Assembly (NCBI GenBank): GCA_025345505.1
Contig: JANVCC010000062.1
Coordinates: 15,552,546 to 15,616,545 of the forward strand
Source: Todiramphus chloris collaris
Taxonomy: Eukaryota > Chordata > Aves > Coraciiformes > Alcedinidae
DNA: 64,000 nt
Direction: 5' to 3'
The notes below the pieces were generated by a model. It saw nothing but the letters and a program-made list of their open reading frames with translations. It made no database searches and was not told the origin of the DNA. This document shows positions 13,401 through 24,382 of this stretch, in pieces. The position numbers were made by a program, and so were the translations under genes. Every line of letters starts with the position of its first letter. The stretch's first letter is position 1.

Positions 13401-15310
13401 TAGACCTCTGTCTAGGGTGCTGTCAGTGTGCCTGGAGTTTCAGAGAACAGCGTCCCAAAGAAGGTCTGCTTCTACCTAATCCAGTTTTAATTGAACTCCA
13501 GAGACTTTGAAGTGAAGCTGCAGAGCAGGCAGACGCAATTGCAACTCAAAATGGAGGCCTTGCTCAGCTAGGCCTCAGCTGCTCCTCGCTCCTGATAACT
13601 TCTGTTTAACGAGCGGTTTCAGGAATTGTTACAGTGCTGACCAGTAGTGTTTCTGTGGTGCAGTTCCTGGCTCTGCTGTAAATCTTGTTATATTGAATTC
13701 AATAACTTTTATCATGGCTGTATGAGGCGCATTATCTACACAGTCTCTGCTGTTCTGAAGTCGGTGCTTTTCCCGCCATTTTTGAAGCGGCAGCATGAAG
13801 CAGGTTTTAGGCCACACCTCACAACAAATGCTTGCTTTGCGGGGTAAAAGTAGTACTTAATTACTTAACTTTCTGATTTTACTTATAGTATTCATGTGCT
13901 GTACTCATACTATTCATGTGCTGTGAGTATTTTGAGTTGTCAATGAACAGAGTGACAAACTGACTGTTGCGGTTTAGTTGTGACTCCAGAAAAGCGGAGG
14001 CCATCACCTTCTCGCCTGCCTTAAAAAATAAGAATTGAAATTATAAGCTCTGATTTAAAGATCCTTAGGTGGATGAATACCATTAAAAGTACTAAGATAT
14101 TTTTGCATGCAAGCACTGCAACTTTGTCTCCTTTTGATGTTCTCTTTAAAGGATATTTATATGCATGTGCCAAAAGCCAACCACAATGGTTCTGAAGAGC
14201 ACCAGAGAATTATACAAACCTGTCAATTAGTGTGGATGGGTTATGGATGTGGTAAGGAAAATGTCAGCACAGTCCAAGTCTGTTAGTTCCCCAGTTCCAG
14301 AAATGATTAGCAACCATTGACAGTCTTTGGTTCTTTTCATTGCATTTCTAGAAGTTTATGTTGGAATAATTATTTTGTTTGTTTGGGGTTTTTTTCCTTC
14401 TCTTTCTGGGTGGGTGTTGGGAAAGAAGTTGTCTGTGGTAGTTGTATTGAGAGGAATATGAGGGATTAAGTAAAAAGAAGGTGTGGGAAATTGTTTGCTT
14501 TGTACATTCTGATACTCTGTGCTGTCTGCCTTTGGTTTTGCCAGTCTGGTTTGCTTTTAATTCACAACAGTGGTACAGTATTTTATACTGTATTGTGTAG
14601 TGCTTTTACAATGGTGCTTTTGCTCTCTCTGCTACAAAAACATGGTCTATTTGTGAATATACACCCTACATGTGAGGAAAAATCCTCCTTTGTTAAAAAT
14701 CTATACACAAATGATTGGGTTCATTAGCAATCTTTTTATTATAAGCTTGACTTTCACTTTTTTACACACAATATATCGCTCAAGTGAAATTGTAGTAGGA
14801 GTGATGTTAGCTAGAATTCTATCTGAATCTCTTTTTCTGTGATGGATTTCTGTTAAGTGCTTTTGTGTTTGCTAAAATGGACAAACCTCAGATTTTCCTG
14901 CACTTAACGGTTTGTTAATCTGAGGCAGAGAAGTGTCCAGTCTCTCTGTCCCTTTACACTTACATAATTAAGCTTTGAAATGAAAAGGAAAAAGTGAAGC
15001 AACAAAGAAACAAAGTGGCTGAGGACTGAAAATGGGATTAGTTTGAATTGTGAAGGCAGACTAAGCATCTGTGTCTGTCAGATGGGATGACAGGAATTGT
15101 AACAAGTTACTTTGACAACCGCTTACTCCATAGAGAGATTATGCTGAGTTCATTTGCAGGTTTGTGTTTAACCTTAGCTGACAAAATGATACTTAACCTC
15201 TTATACAGCCAACCTTTACAGTTCCAGAATTAATGAATGTTGCCTTAACGATAAACACAAGGAACATTTTTTTTCTTTAAAGACATTTTTTTCTTTCTTA
15301 TTTGTTACAG

Positions 15311-15331
15311 ACCTGTTATTGCAATGCTAAA
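15311..15331 (+). other. LRBA: candidate 21-nt in-frame microexon in PH region
   Basis: A long pyrimidine tract ending tttgttacag is followed exactly 21 nt later by gtgagt. The 21 nt read TCYCNAK in phase 0, matching the phase-0 start of the LRBA exon at 15705, so inclusion would add seven residues just before ILAYTEG. In LRBA/NBEA this position is a loop between PH strands. It is seen only as splice-site geometry; I know of no transcript that uses it. Confidence 0.3.
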
Positions 15332-15704
15332 GTGAGTGCAGATACGTCTAATGGCACTAGTAATATATTTCAGAGTAAGTTTTATGCTTTACTGAAGTGC
15401 CAAACATTTCATAATGTTTCAGAGACATCTTTGGTTATGAAAAATAAGCAGTTGTCTTTCAAGGGAAAGAAAAAAAAACCCAAACAAATTTTTAAAATGT
15501 TTGACATGACAAGTTGAATTCCAGAATTAAAAAAATCCATTATAGGTTCATAGTGTGATTTGAAGTTTGACCATATTTTAATTTTGCTGCAGGTTTTGCC
15601 TGTAATTGTTAGAATCCCTGTTTGTGGGTCAAGGACTTTTTCTTCTACAAGATATTACCTATACTGACAACATATGTAAAACATTCTCTATCTCTTTTTA
15701 CTAG

Positions 15705-15822
15705 ATTCTGGCATATACAGAAGGACTTCATGGAAAATGGCTCTTTTCAGAGATCCGATCTATCTTTTCCCGACGTTATCTTTTGCAAAACACAGCACTG
15801 GAGATATTCATGGCAAACAGAG
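15705..15822 (+). CDS. LRBA: LRBA exon: C-terminal half of the PH-like domain
   Basis: The exon starts in phase 0 after a pyrimidine-rich acceptor ending ctag and ends with one base of a split codon before gtactg. It encodes 39 full codons, beginning [12 protein letters not shown] and ending ALEIFMANR. These are later strands and the C-terminal helix region of the BEACH-associated PH domain. The family's PH domain packs against BEACH and, from structures of LRBA and neurobeachin, lacks a classical phosphoinositide pocket. The frame joins perfectly to the next exon (g + tg gives Val). The preceding exon, which should end in phase 0 upstream of ILAY, is not within the 15.7 kb to the left, so this intron is large. 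The donor is modest (G|gtactg). Identity is very secure. Confidence 0.95.
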
Positions 15823-17493
15823 GTACTGTGAGTTTAAGAGGAATGTCAAGTGTTGATGTGGGGACACGTGCTTTCTGTTTAGCTGGTATAGATTTGGTAT
15901 AGATTTGTGTGCATAGCTAAAGGGCTTGGATTAAGTGTCTCAATATTGAAATTGGTATATTTTTGTAATTTAGTTTCTCCCTTTTTTTTTTTTCCCCCCC
16001 GATGTGGAATTCTGTTCAAAGTTGATAACTGGAAATTAGCAATGCTTCAGTTTCATTTATATCCACAAGTTTATGTGGTATTCTCTGGAAATTCTTACAT
16101 AAAGCATACCTACCTCTGATCTGTTAGGCATGAAGGTTTGTGGGGTTTTTTGTACCCCTGGATGGTTAATAGCTGTAGATATATACACGAGGACAACATC
16201 ATGAAAGAACTTCACTCCTGGATTAGACCAAAGACTGGTATACCTTCATGCTTTATTTCTAGTAAAAATTTCAGTTAGACCGTAATGCAACTCAAAGAAA
16301 TAAATGTGGATTTACCTTGTTTATGTACCTCTTTTTCACCTTCCCCTTTCTACAGTTCCATTTTCAGACACACATATGTAGTGTGACAAGTCAGTCAAAA
16401 TATGGTGTGTTGAGACTTGAGAAGTTTCCTCTATTTTCTCCCTCTAAATTTTTATTTTAAACCGGATTATACAATGTCTTTGCAGTTTTAATTAAGATTG
16501 TTCATGTACTTTTAGTGCTTTTATACTGATACTGAAATTTTGAAGACTGAATTTTGAAAACTGTTTACAAAGACCCTGAATAAAGTAGGTCTTAAGACAA
16601 AACTTTTTAAATGTAAGACAATTTTTTTCATAATGATATGAAACATTGTTGTCCTGAAATCAATAGAAGTTTCATAGGTTCGCATGTTTTAGTATGCTAC
16701 TCAAAAAAAAAAGGGGGGNNNNNNNNNNNNNNNNNNNNNNNNNNNNNNNNNNNNNNNNNNNNNNNNNNNNNNNNNNNNNNNNNNNNNNNNNNNNNNNNNN
16801 NNNNNNNNNNNNNNNNNNGGGGGGGGTGAGCTTAAAATGAGTCTCTAATCTTGAACATGGCTGGTGAATTTTCAGATACATATCTCACAGAGCATTGTTG
16901 CATATATCTAACGTGCTCATTGTCCAGCAGGATATTAATCATGGCCATAGACACTTTCCCATTTTGGAGCCTCTACTTGTACTATGTGAAGTCATAAATG
17001 GAACTGGCGATGCCATAATTAGACTGGTAGACACAATTAGACTGTCACTTAGATTTTTAGGTTGCTATTTTATAAGTACCATTGAGTGTTTCAAGCAAAA
17101 TAGGAAGATAATATTTTTAAGACTGTATCTTGAAAATATCTATTAACTAAACTAGTAAATGTCTGATTGAATTAATATATAAACTTTTATTTTTTAATCA
17201 ATTCTAGACAGTCTGTGCATATAGGTTTAACTTTATTCAGAGGAAAAGCAAATGCAGACCTTGTAAGATTTGTAACAGTGACAGCTTCTGTTGATATTCC
17301 TGGTAGTGATAAATAAAAGCACTTCTGGAAATTATATTAAAAAAAAAAAATAGTATCTTTAGTAATCTGAAGGAGACATGTCTAGTCTTTTATCTGTTCA
17401 GCACCTAAGCTTTGGGTTAAATTTTATTGGGCCAGAAAGCCTAAAACAGAAGATGTAAAATCATGCTATATATTTCAACTCTTATGTTCACAG
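15823..17493 (+). other. LRBA: LRBA intron, 1.67 kb with assembly gap
   Basis: AT-rich, no gene or recognised mobile element. It contains a short imperfect tandem (about 15886-15908, two copies of ggtatagattt) and the 100-N gap. The true intron length is unknown because 100 N is a conventional placeholder. Confidence 0.9.
16719..16818. other. assembly gap (100 N)
   Basis: Exactly 100 N, the usual placeholder for a gap of unknown size. The left flank ends A10 G6 and the right flank starts with eight G, so the missing sequence probably includes a poly-G or G-rich tract that defeated sequencing. Confidence 0.99.
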
Positions 17494-17596
17494 TGGGTGT
17501 CATGTTCAACTTTCCCGACCAAGCAACAGTAAAGAAAGTGGTTAACTGTCTACCTCGGGTCGGTATTGGTACTATCTTTGGACTACCTCAGACCAG
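17494..17596 (+). CDS. LRBA: LRBA exon: end of PH domain and PH-BEACH linker
   Basis: Acceptor ttcacag|tg and donor ag|gtattt bound a 103-nt exon with split codons at both ends (Val shared with the previous exon, Arg with the next). The peptide reads [20 protein letters not shown] and then [22 protein letters not shown] and the TVKKVV helix close the PH fold. PRVGIGT..GLPQTR is the linker that leads to BEACH and is strongly conserved in LRBA/NBEA. The intron before it (1.67 kb) holds the assembly gap; the intron after is 1.9 kb. No stop or frameshift is seen. Confidence 0.95.
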
Positions 17597-19509
17597 GTAT
17601 TTTACAATTTGAATTAATTTTGTCAGTGCTAAGAGTTCTTTTTTCATCAAACCAGCCTACGTAATTTGAAGCTTTTATACCTATTGGTTGACAAAACCTG
17701 CACATCTTCAGCCTGTCACTCTGTGTGCTATTTGCAACATGTTCATATAATAAAAACTTCTGGATTTGAGGTGGTTTTTTGTGATTTATGTCTGTTATAG
17801 GGAAGATTGCTTCTTTTTGTCAGTGAGACTCAATCACTTATCCTACTTAAGGAAAATAGGTTTCTTTATGCTCACTAAAATTTAAGACTGATCTAAGACT
17901 GGTTGTAGGACTGATTAGCTTTTATGGCAGTGTTCAATTATATTAGCTTGACTGTAACAACCTTGAATCCTCTGTAGTATTTAAACATAGATGAAAACGA
18001 TCGTTCCTCATCAGAAGGATATTGTAGTGATGTATAGAACAATATAAGATGAACAGCATGTGAAGGATTGGTATGATGTACTTGTCTTTTAGCTCTGGAG
18101 CACACTGTTCAAGTTTACATAGTGAGAAATTAGTATTAGAGTGTCAGGCTGTGTGTTTGGAACCTGAAACTGAAGAATATGGTTCAGTTTGCTACATCTT
18201 TGTAGCAGAAGATTAGGGCTTCATTACCAGATATTCTCAGGATGAAAGACAGCACCACAGTTCAATGTTCACTGAAGCTAGTGGAAACAGAAGGTTTTGA
18301 GGGATACCCCATCTCTAGTTAGATTGGTTACCTCTTGTATTTAAATGAATTATAAACTATTTTTAAGTAGATTGGTTTCTAAATTTTTAGAAGAAATGGT
18401 AACCCTTAAAGAGTATCCTGCTTGTTGTTACTTCAAATTTTTGTTTTTTAAAGATATCCATGCACAGAAATGGCATTAAAATAGTTGGGGATGTTTTCTT
18501 GTTTTGTTTTGTAGCTTACCTTTTTTTTTTTATCAAGTCCAGAAAAAATTGTCTCAAATTGCCATTATAGCTTCTCTGAAAGATCTTAAAGGATTTCTAT
18601 TTACAGAAGCAAATTATGTGTCAACATTTTTAAATACACATGAAAATACAGGCACACTTGTTCAAAATTTCATGTCCATTTATACTGATAAATTTGTTAC
18701 AATCTAATGCAGTTTATTAAAATAATAAACTAATTTACTATAACTGTTTAATTGTTAACCAATACCTGTCAAGATCTGTTGACTGAAACTGTATCTAGGA
18801 TTTTTATTCTTCCCCTGAATGATGTGGTTCTGGTTTTTACAGATGTTTTTATTATGAACAAAAGTCTTGGGAATTGTATGATAAGCTCTTCTCTGCCTGA
18901 TTTATCACTTCAAGGAATGACTCTACAGTCTTCTTTCACAAACATTAGGAAATCTGGCATCAAATTCTAAAAGTTTGAGTTATTTATGACTAACTCCCCA
19001 GCACTGCCCAGAATTTAAATATCAAGAGGATGGGCTTTATAATGTTCCATCATCTTATCATTGGTTTCCTTTGTTCTTGAGGGGTTTAAAAACCTCCTCT
19101 AAAATACAACTTTATTCTTACATGAAATTCTAAAGGTCATGTAATTTCATTATTTAACGGTCTGCCATCTCTCTAAAGCACTAGTAACATGTTTCTGTAA
19201 TACATCAAGCCTTCATGGAGAAGCTGAATTTGCACAGATGTTAAGGTTTCTGTTTGAAAGCTTTCACATCTTGACATATCCAGCTGTTAGATGTTTTAAG
19301 TCTTGTATTCTTATTAGATTATAAAACTTCTAAACCAAACTTGCAAGTAGGCAAAATAGCAAGTTGATCTGCCGAGAAATCTAGCATAGAACTAGTAAAC
19401 AGAATATGTACAACTGCCATGACAATTTGGACAGGTAAAAAGCAAGAGCCACTAGGTTTTCTCCAATATTTTTTCCCCTGACTGTTTTTGTTGGTTGGTT
19501 GTTTTTCAG
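17597..19509 (+). other. LRBA: LRBA intron, 1.9 kb
   Basis: AT-rich sequence between two short LRBA exons, with only chance ORFs and no recognised repeat. The acceptor is preceded by a T-rich tract ending gtttttcag. Confidence 0.9.
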
Positions 19510-19625
19510 ACGCATTTCTTTGGCTAGTCCACGACAGATTTTCAAAGCTTCCAATATGACCCAGCGATGGCAACACCGAGAAATTTCCAACTTTGAATAC
19601 CTGATGTTTCTAAACACTATAGCAG
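19510..19625 (+). CDS. LRBA: LRBA exon: linker and start of BEACH domain
   Basis: A tttttcag acceptor and g|gtaact donor bound 116 nt. The split first codon (ag + a) gives Arg, and the last base starts a Gly codon. The peptide begins [14 protein letters not shown] and continues with [20 protein letters not shown] and NTIAG. The [17 protein letters not shown] segment is the signature opening of BEACH domains, the first helices of the unusual BEACH fold. The start of BEACH proper lies a few residues into this exon. Q-H in RWQHREIS agrees with LRBA (NBEA has R at that site). Confidence 0.96.
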
Positions 19626-21853
19626 GTAACTCAGATTACTGTGGTGACTCAGAAAAGGACCTAATGGTGGCACAGTCTCAACAGATAAGCGGGACTATGA
19701 GATTTTGCCCTTTTAATAAATAGCTTTTTCTATGTACAGTTGTCTTGTGAACAACTACTTTACAAAATCCTCCTAAATGTACTTTATTCATAGTCATGTT
19801 TATGTAAGACTAGAGAGGCATGCAATTCATAATGCTGTATTCAACTGCACTTAAAATACGTCTGTAAAGTCAGAACATCTTGACTGTTGTGAGAGGACAG
19901 GATCATCTACTATTTAGGAGAGTCGCTGAAAGAGTAACTTTTTTATCCCTTAATATTCTAATTTTTAACATTCATCAGTACTATCCCCCCCTAAATACCA
20001 CTGAGACGATGAGTTTTCTATAGGGCTGGAACCCTCTGGGAAGTGTCAGCTGGGGAGCAGCGTATTCCTGGAGCCCCAAAATACTACTGTACAAAGATGT
20101 ACGGTTGGTTTTGGAAAAGAGCATACTGCCTGGATCTCCGGTGCTGCTGTGCCAGGACACCACTCCTCCATTCCCAAGTCCTAATTCATATCCTTGCGTG
20201 GTTGTCATAACCCCTCATTCTGTAAATGCTAATCTAGATTTCATGTAACGCATCTTACCCCATTAACTTCTAACCAGCCTTGTTTAGTAAGTGGAGGAGA
20301 ATTGTTAGAGCTCTCACGTCCTCTCTTTTATTTTCCAACATATTTCTTTCACATAGCAACTTAGAATATTTCTCAATTTTCAGTTCTTTTCTGTGGTATT
20401 GTCAGTGTTGAAAGGTCCATTAATTCCCTTTCAGACTTGGATCTTGCTAACACGACTGATGTAACAAATGCCTCCACTTGCACTAATTGCATTTTATACA
20501 AATGGTCAGCTTTGCCATTTTCTGTAATCAGTCGGTCAGTCAGAGATGCCAGGATTCTGGCAGATTTTATAAAAATAGGGGTAGATCTCCTTGCCTCCTT
20601 ACCACTGAAGTGGAACGAGGCCAGACTATGACACTGTTTTCTGTGGCTCTGGTGAATGGGCCTTTTCAGCTTTAATATGCTAACGAAATAACACAGTGAA
20701 TTTTTACACCTGCTTGATATTTGAGGTTAAAAGGAGCAAAAAGGTAATGTTATGGAAAAAGGGGAAGTTTAGTTGCCCATGATGGGGAGTTAAAAGATGG
20801 TTGCAATGGCTATCAGTTTGAAACAAATAAAGACAGATATCACAGTGTCATTTAAGTAGCCTTCATCCTGAGTAAGAGATAACGTGCAATACAGCCTATT
20901 AGGGAAAGAAAGGACCTGACTGTACCATATAAAAATTCTGGATGGAAAAGTACTGAATGGTGTAAGAAACCTGGAAGAAGAACAACTTTGGTGAAGTTTT
21001 AGATTATGTTTTCTGACAGCCTGGATAGATTGGGTTGTGAAATAATGTTCCTGGGGAAGAAGTAAAAACCTGTCCTTTGACACTTTTAAGACAATGCTGC
21101 ACCACATCTGAGAGCATACTGATGGGAGGTGATGTGAGTAAATGAGCCTCTGCAACAGTATCATAGAAAGAGAGAGAATGTGCCTGAAAATGATGCATTC
21201 ACCAGGGTATGTGCTGTATGTGTATGGTTATTCTAATTGAATATTTTGGTTTGACTGGAAAAAGTCACAGATGCGTGAAAGGTGCACATGTGTACCTGAG
21301 ACCAGCACACATTTTCCGTTCTGGTAAATATTGGCATACCCATAGATGGTCAATGGTTGAGGAAGAATTCCTCTCAGAGCGAACTCATTAGATGAAATAG
21401 TTACTACTTGCATAATTTTTGCAGTTTGACATCCTGAGCCGCTTCATTCTGCTTTCACATAGTGAATTTAATACAGTATGTAAAAATACTGCTTTAATTT
21501 TCAGTATCAACCAAGGGGATTGCCTCTCCAGTTTTTGAAGTGTTTCACCTTGAAGAAACCAAAGACAAGGTGGCATAAACAAGGAGAAATGCACAGGAAA
21601 CTATGGGATTTAACTGTCACTGTATGCAAAAGAGTTTACAATTAAGATTTTAAATTAAGCACTAGCAAATTTGTGACCTTGGTCATTAACAATAAAGCAA
21701 AGTAGAATATTGAAATGATAGAAGATCTGGAATAAATGGCAGTTCATTTGAAGAGCTCATAAAGCTATATTGTTGTACCTCTAGAAACTGGTATTTTAGT
21801 TAAATATAACTCTTCTAACTCAGGGCATGTTTTCTTTTGCTGTTGTTTGTCAG
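19626..21853 (+). other. LRBA: LRBA intron, 2.2 kb
   Basis: No exon, RNA gene or mobile element recognised. A short segment around 19990-20210 is less AT-rich than its surroundings but gives no protein-like translation. Confidence 0.9.
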
Positions 21854-21966
21854 GTCGAACGTACAATGATTTAAATCAGTATCCTGTCTTCCCTTGGGTT
21901 ATCACCAACTATGAATCAGAGGAGCTGGACCTTACACTTCCAAGCAACTTCAGGGATTTATCAAAG
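21854..21966 (+). CDS. LRBA: LRBA exon: BEACH core ([12 protein letters not shown])
   Basis: The acceptor is ttgtcag|gt and the donor aag|gtattt; the exon is 113 nt, enters with two bases completing Gly and ends in phase 0. The peptide contains [20 protein letters not shown] and then [17 protein letters not shown]. The [13 protein letters not shown] block is one of the most invariant BEACH motifs, shared by Beige/LYST, NBEA, LRBA and others. The [11 protein letters not shown] part is typical of the LRBA/NBEA subgroup. The intron downstream is about 14 kb, the second longest complete intron here. Confidence 0.96.
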
Positions 21967-22997
21967 GTATTTGTCAGCAGATACACCTTTTTCTCTCTCC
22001 AGTATCTATCATAGTAGCTTTCAGTCTCGTTAATGTTTTCTGCTGCGTTTGAGACATTAATGTTAAATGCACAACCATTAACAGAGTTTCATTTCTATAG
22101 GCATATACTGACAATAGGGATCAGTTTGTGGAAAAATGAATGTATTCTTATTGCTTCTGATTCTACCAGTTTAATAATGGAAGGTGCTTTTAGCTGAAGT
22201 GTATGCTTTAGATTTAATTTCAGATTTTTAATGAAGTTAGAAATGCTGAGGCTGCTGAAGATGAAAAATTAGCTGAATATTTTTCTGTTTTTCTGATGAG
22301 AATTGTGGGTTTTTAGTAGCAAAGCCTATGATGCCATTGTATTTTAATTACTTTTAAATCATTGACCTTATTCCCCTAAGTAGAAACTTTATTTTTTTAC
22401 TTCCTCTGTGTATTCCCTTCAGGTATGCTCAAGTAATGCAGTTGTCCTTTGCCAGACAAGCATTTTTGGCAACTTTTAACAACTAACTCTGTTTTTAACA
22501 GTTTTTCCAACTGTTTTTAACTGCTTTTTCCAAGCGTAGCCTTGGCTTTTTCTCATTTGCTTTTCCAAACAGACATACACAGATGGAGTATTATACACCC
22601 TGTTTAAAGCTTTATAGAAGCTTTCAGTCTTTCCCAATAAAGGAATATTTCATTTTACAAAGTAGAAGCATTTCTCATTTTCTCTAAGTGCAGACTTAGT
22701 GCACTGATCATCAAACAGGAGCTTTTCCTAAAGGTTAGGTATTGTGGGAAATGATTGGCATATGAAGCAATATAGTTCATTAGTGGAAGAGGTAAAAAAC
22801 ATATTTTAATTGTAGCTTAATTTTTACAAATTTGTAATTTGATAGGGAAAAAAAAAAAGCCCTGAATAAGTAAGGCAGTTTTTGAAATGTCTTGCTTTCG
22901 GCTCACAACTGATTAAGTTTAACACATCTGAAAATCTCCAGAAGTCTTTTCTTCTACAGTTTTAGTATTTCAGTCTTAAAAAAGGTATTGTACAGTC

Positions 22998-23050
22998 ATT
23001 AAATATATGCATATATATATGTGTTAGTATCATATATGTGTATATATTTG
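22998..23050. repeat. TA/TG-rich stretch
   Basis: Imperfect alternation of ta and tg (atatatgcatatatatatgt). A low-complexity tract, probably length-variable. Confidence 0.8.
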
Positions 23051-24154
23051 AAGGCTATACTGTATCTTTTGTGTGTGTATGTATATGCAAATAAAGATTA
23101 AGGAATAATGCTTGTAATTCCAAAGCAGTGACGTACTGAGGCACTGTGTTTGTAACATTTTCTAAGTGTTATTTCATTTGAATGAGTCATGAACTCTGTG
23201 CTTTCTCATCATGTCTGACTGACACAAACCCACAGTCATTGGTAAACTTACATATATTTTATATCTTTTGAAGATAAATAATATTTTAATGTAATTCTGT
23301 GTGGAATTTAATAAATGCTTTCTTAGTAATCCTTAGGACAAAAAATATGTGAAGGTAGTTGACAACTACAAATACCTATCACAAACCTAGAGTACATTTG
23401 TGAATTACATGTAAGTGAAAACTTAGGAGTAACATCACCTCTGTGTACTTTGAATTACTACATAGATTAACTGTATTAATCATTAATAACTTCCTTGATT
23501 ACAACATGACTTTTGCAAACTCATTTTCCATTAACTTCTGTTAAATGACACTTCTGCATCTATCATGTCATGGCTAAAGTAGTGCAACGCACATACAAAA
23601 AAGGATTCTCCCACTGCTATACTTATACAGTGTTTCCTTTTTAATTCATAAACTAATTAACTCAGTCAGTGCAATAGTCCTAGTCTTTCTTCCTCTTCCC
23701 TGAAATAGAACGAAGTGCAGTGCAGAGCAGTTTCTCCTCATTTTAGGTTAGATGCCACTCTTGCCTCCCTGAAGAAACTGGAAAGCAAACCTGCTCTTTT
23801 TTCTAGGCATTTTTTTTAATTAACAGTGACTGGTTACATGGATTTCTCTGTCTATCAGAGTCGTCTGTGAAGATTACATAGTATACTCAACTTCTGAGGG
23901 AATATTTCCACTATTATTGCTGAAAAGGACATTACTTAGGGACTTTACCAAGTGTACATTACTTAGGTCTATCTATACCTTTACTTAACCTTCTCAATCA
24001 CATGTTTGAAGAATATGAACTTAACACAGGAAATAATTGTGACAGTATTAGGTGGCAGTCATACTGTATGATGAGTAGACAGAGTTTTGTTAATATTATT
24101 TAAGCCTGTAACATGATATTCTTGGGAGCTTTTAATCTTGAAGAGGTGATCATC

Positions 24155-24382
24155 TGGACATTAGGAAGAAGTTTTTTATGTGAGGGTGGTGGAACGCTGG
24201 ACCAGGTTGTCCAGGGAGGTGGTGGGAGGCCTCATCCCATTAGACATTCAAGGTCAGGCTTGATGAGGCTCTGAGCAACCTGATCTAGTTGAGGATATCC
24301 CTACTCACTGCAGGGGGGTTCTGCTTGATGACCTTTGGAGGTCCCTTCCAACCCAGGGCATTCTGTTGTTCTGTGATTGACA
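24155..24382 (+). mobile_element. CR1 LINE, 5'-truncated 3' end
   Basis: From ggacattaggaagaagttttttatg through the typical tgg..caggttgtccagggaggtggt to ggaggtcccttccaaccca and a degenerate ttctgtgatt end. This is the consensus order of avian CR1 3' ends, sense strand. The 5' truncation is typical of CR1 copies. Confidence 0.93.

Larger units (their letters stand above)
1..15704 (+). other. LRBA: LRBA intron (3' part), non-coding
   Basis: AT-rich sequence without a recognisable exon; the 5' end of the intron lies before the window. Within it I see the ~110-bp direct duplication (4636 and 5931), a TTTA microsatellite (11161), a T/G-rich low-complexity tract (11796-11915), a promoter-like motif cluster (13365-13400) and the candidate microexon (15311). 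Short ORFs such as 6314-6736 have no protein-like features and are treated as chance. Stretches around 960-1030 and 3600-3920, with clustered TAAT and ACAAAG motifs, resemble vertebrate regulatory DNA, but conservation cannot be judged from one sequence. Confidence 0.85.

Noticed and set aside
15311..15374. Longer version of the candidate microexon, ending at a strong gtaagt donor at 15375
   Set aside because: 64 nt does not keep phase with the LRBA exon at 15705, and the phase that would fit contains a stop. Only the 21-nt version is frame-compatible.
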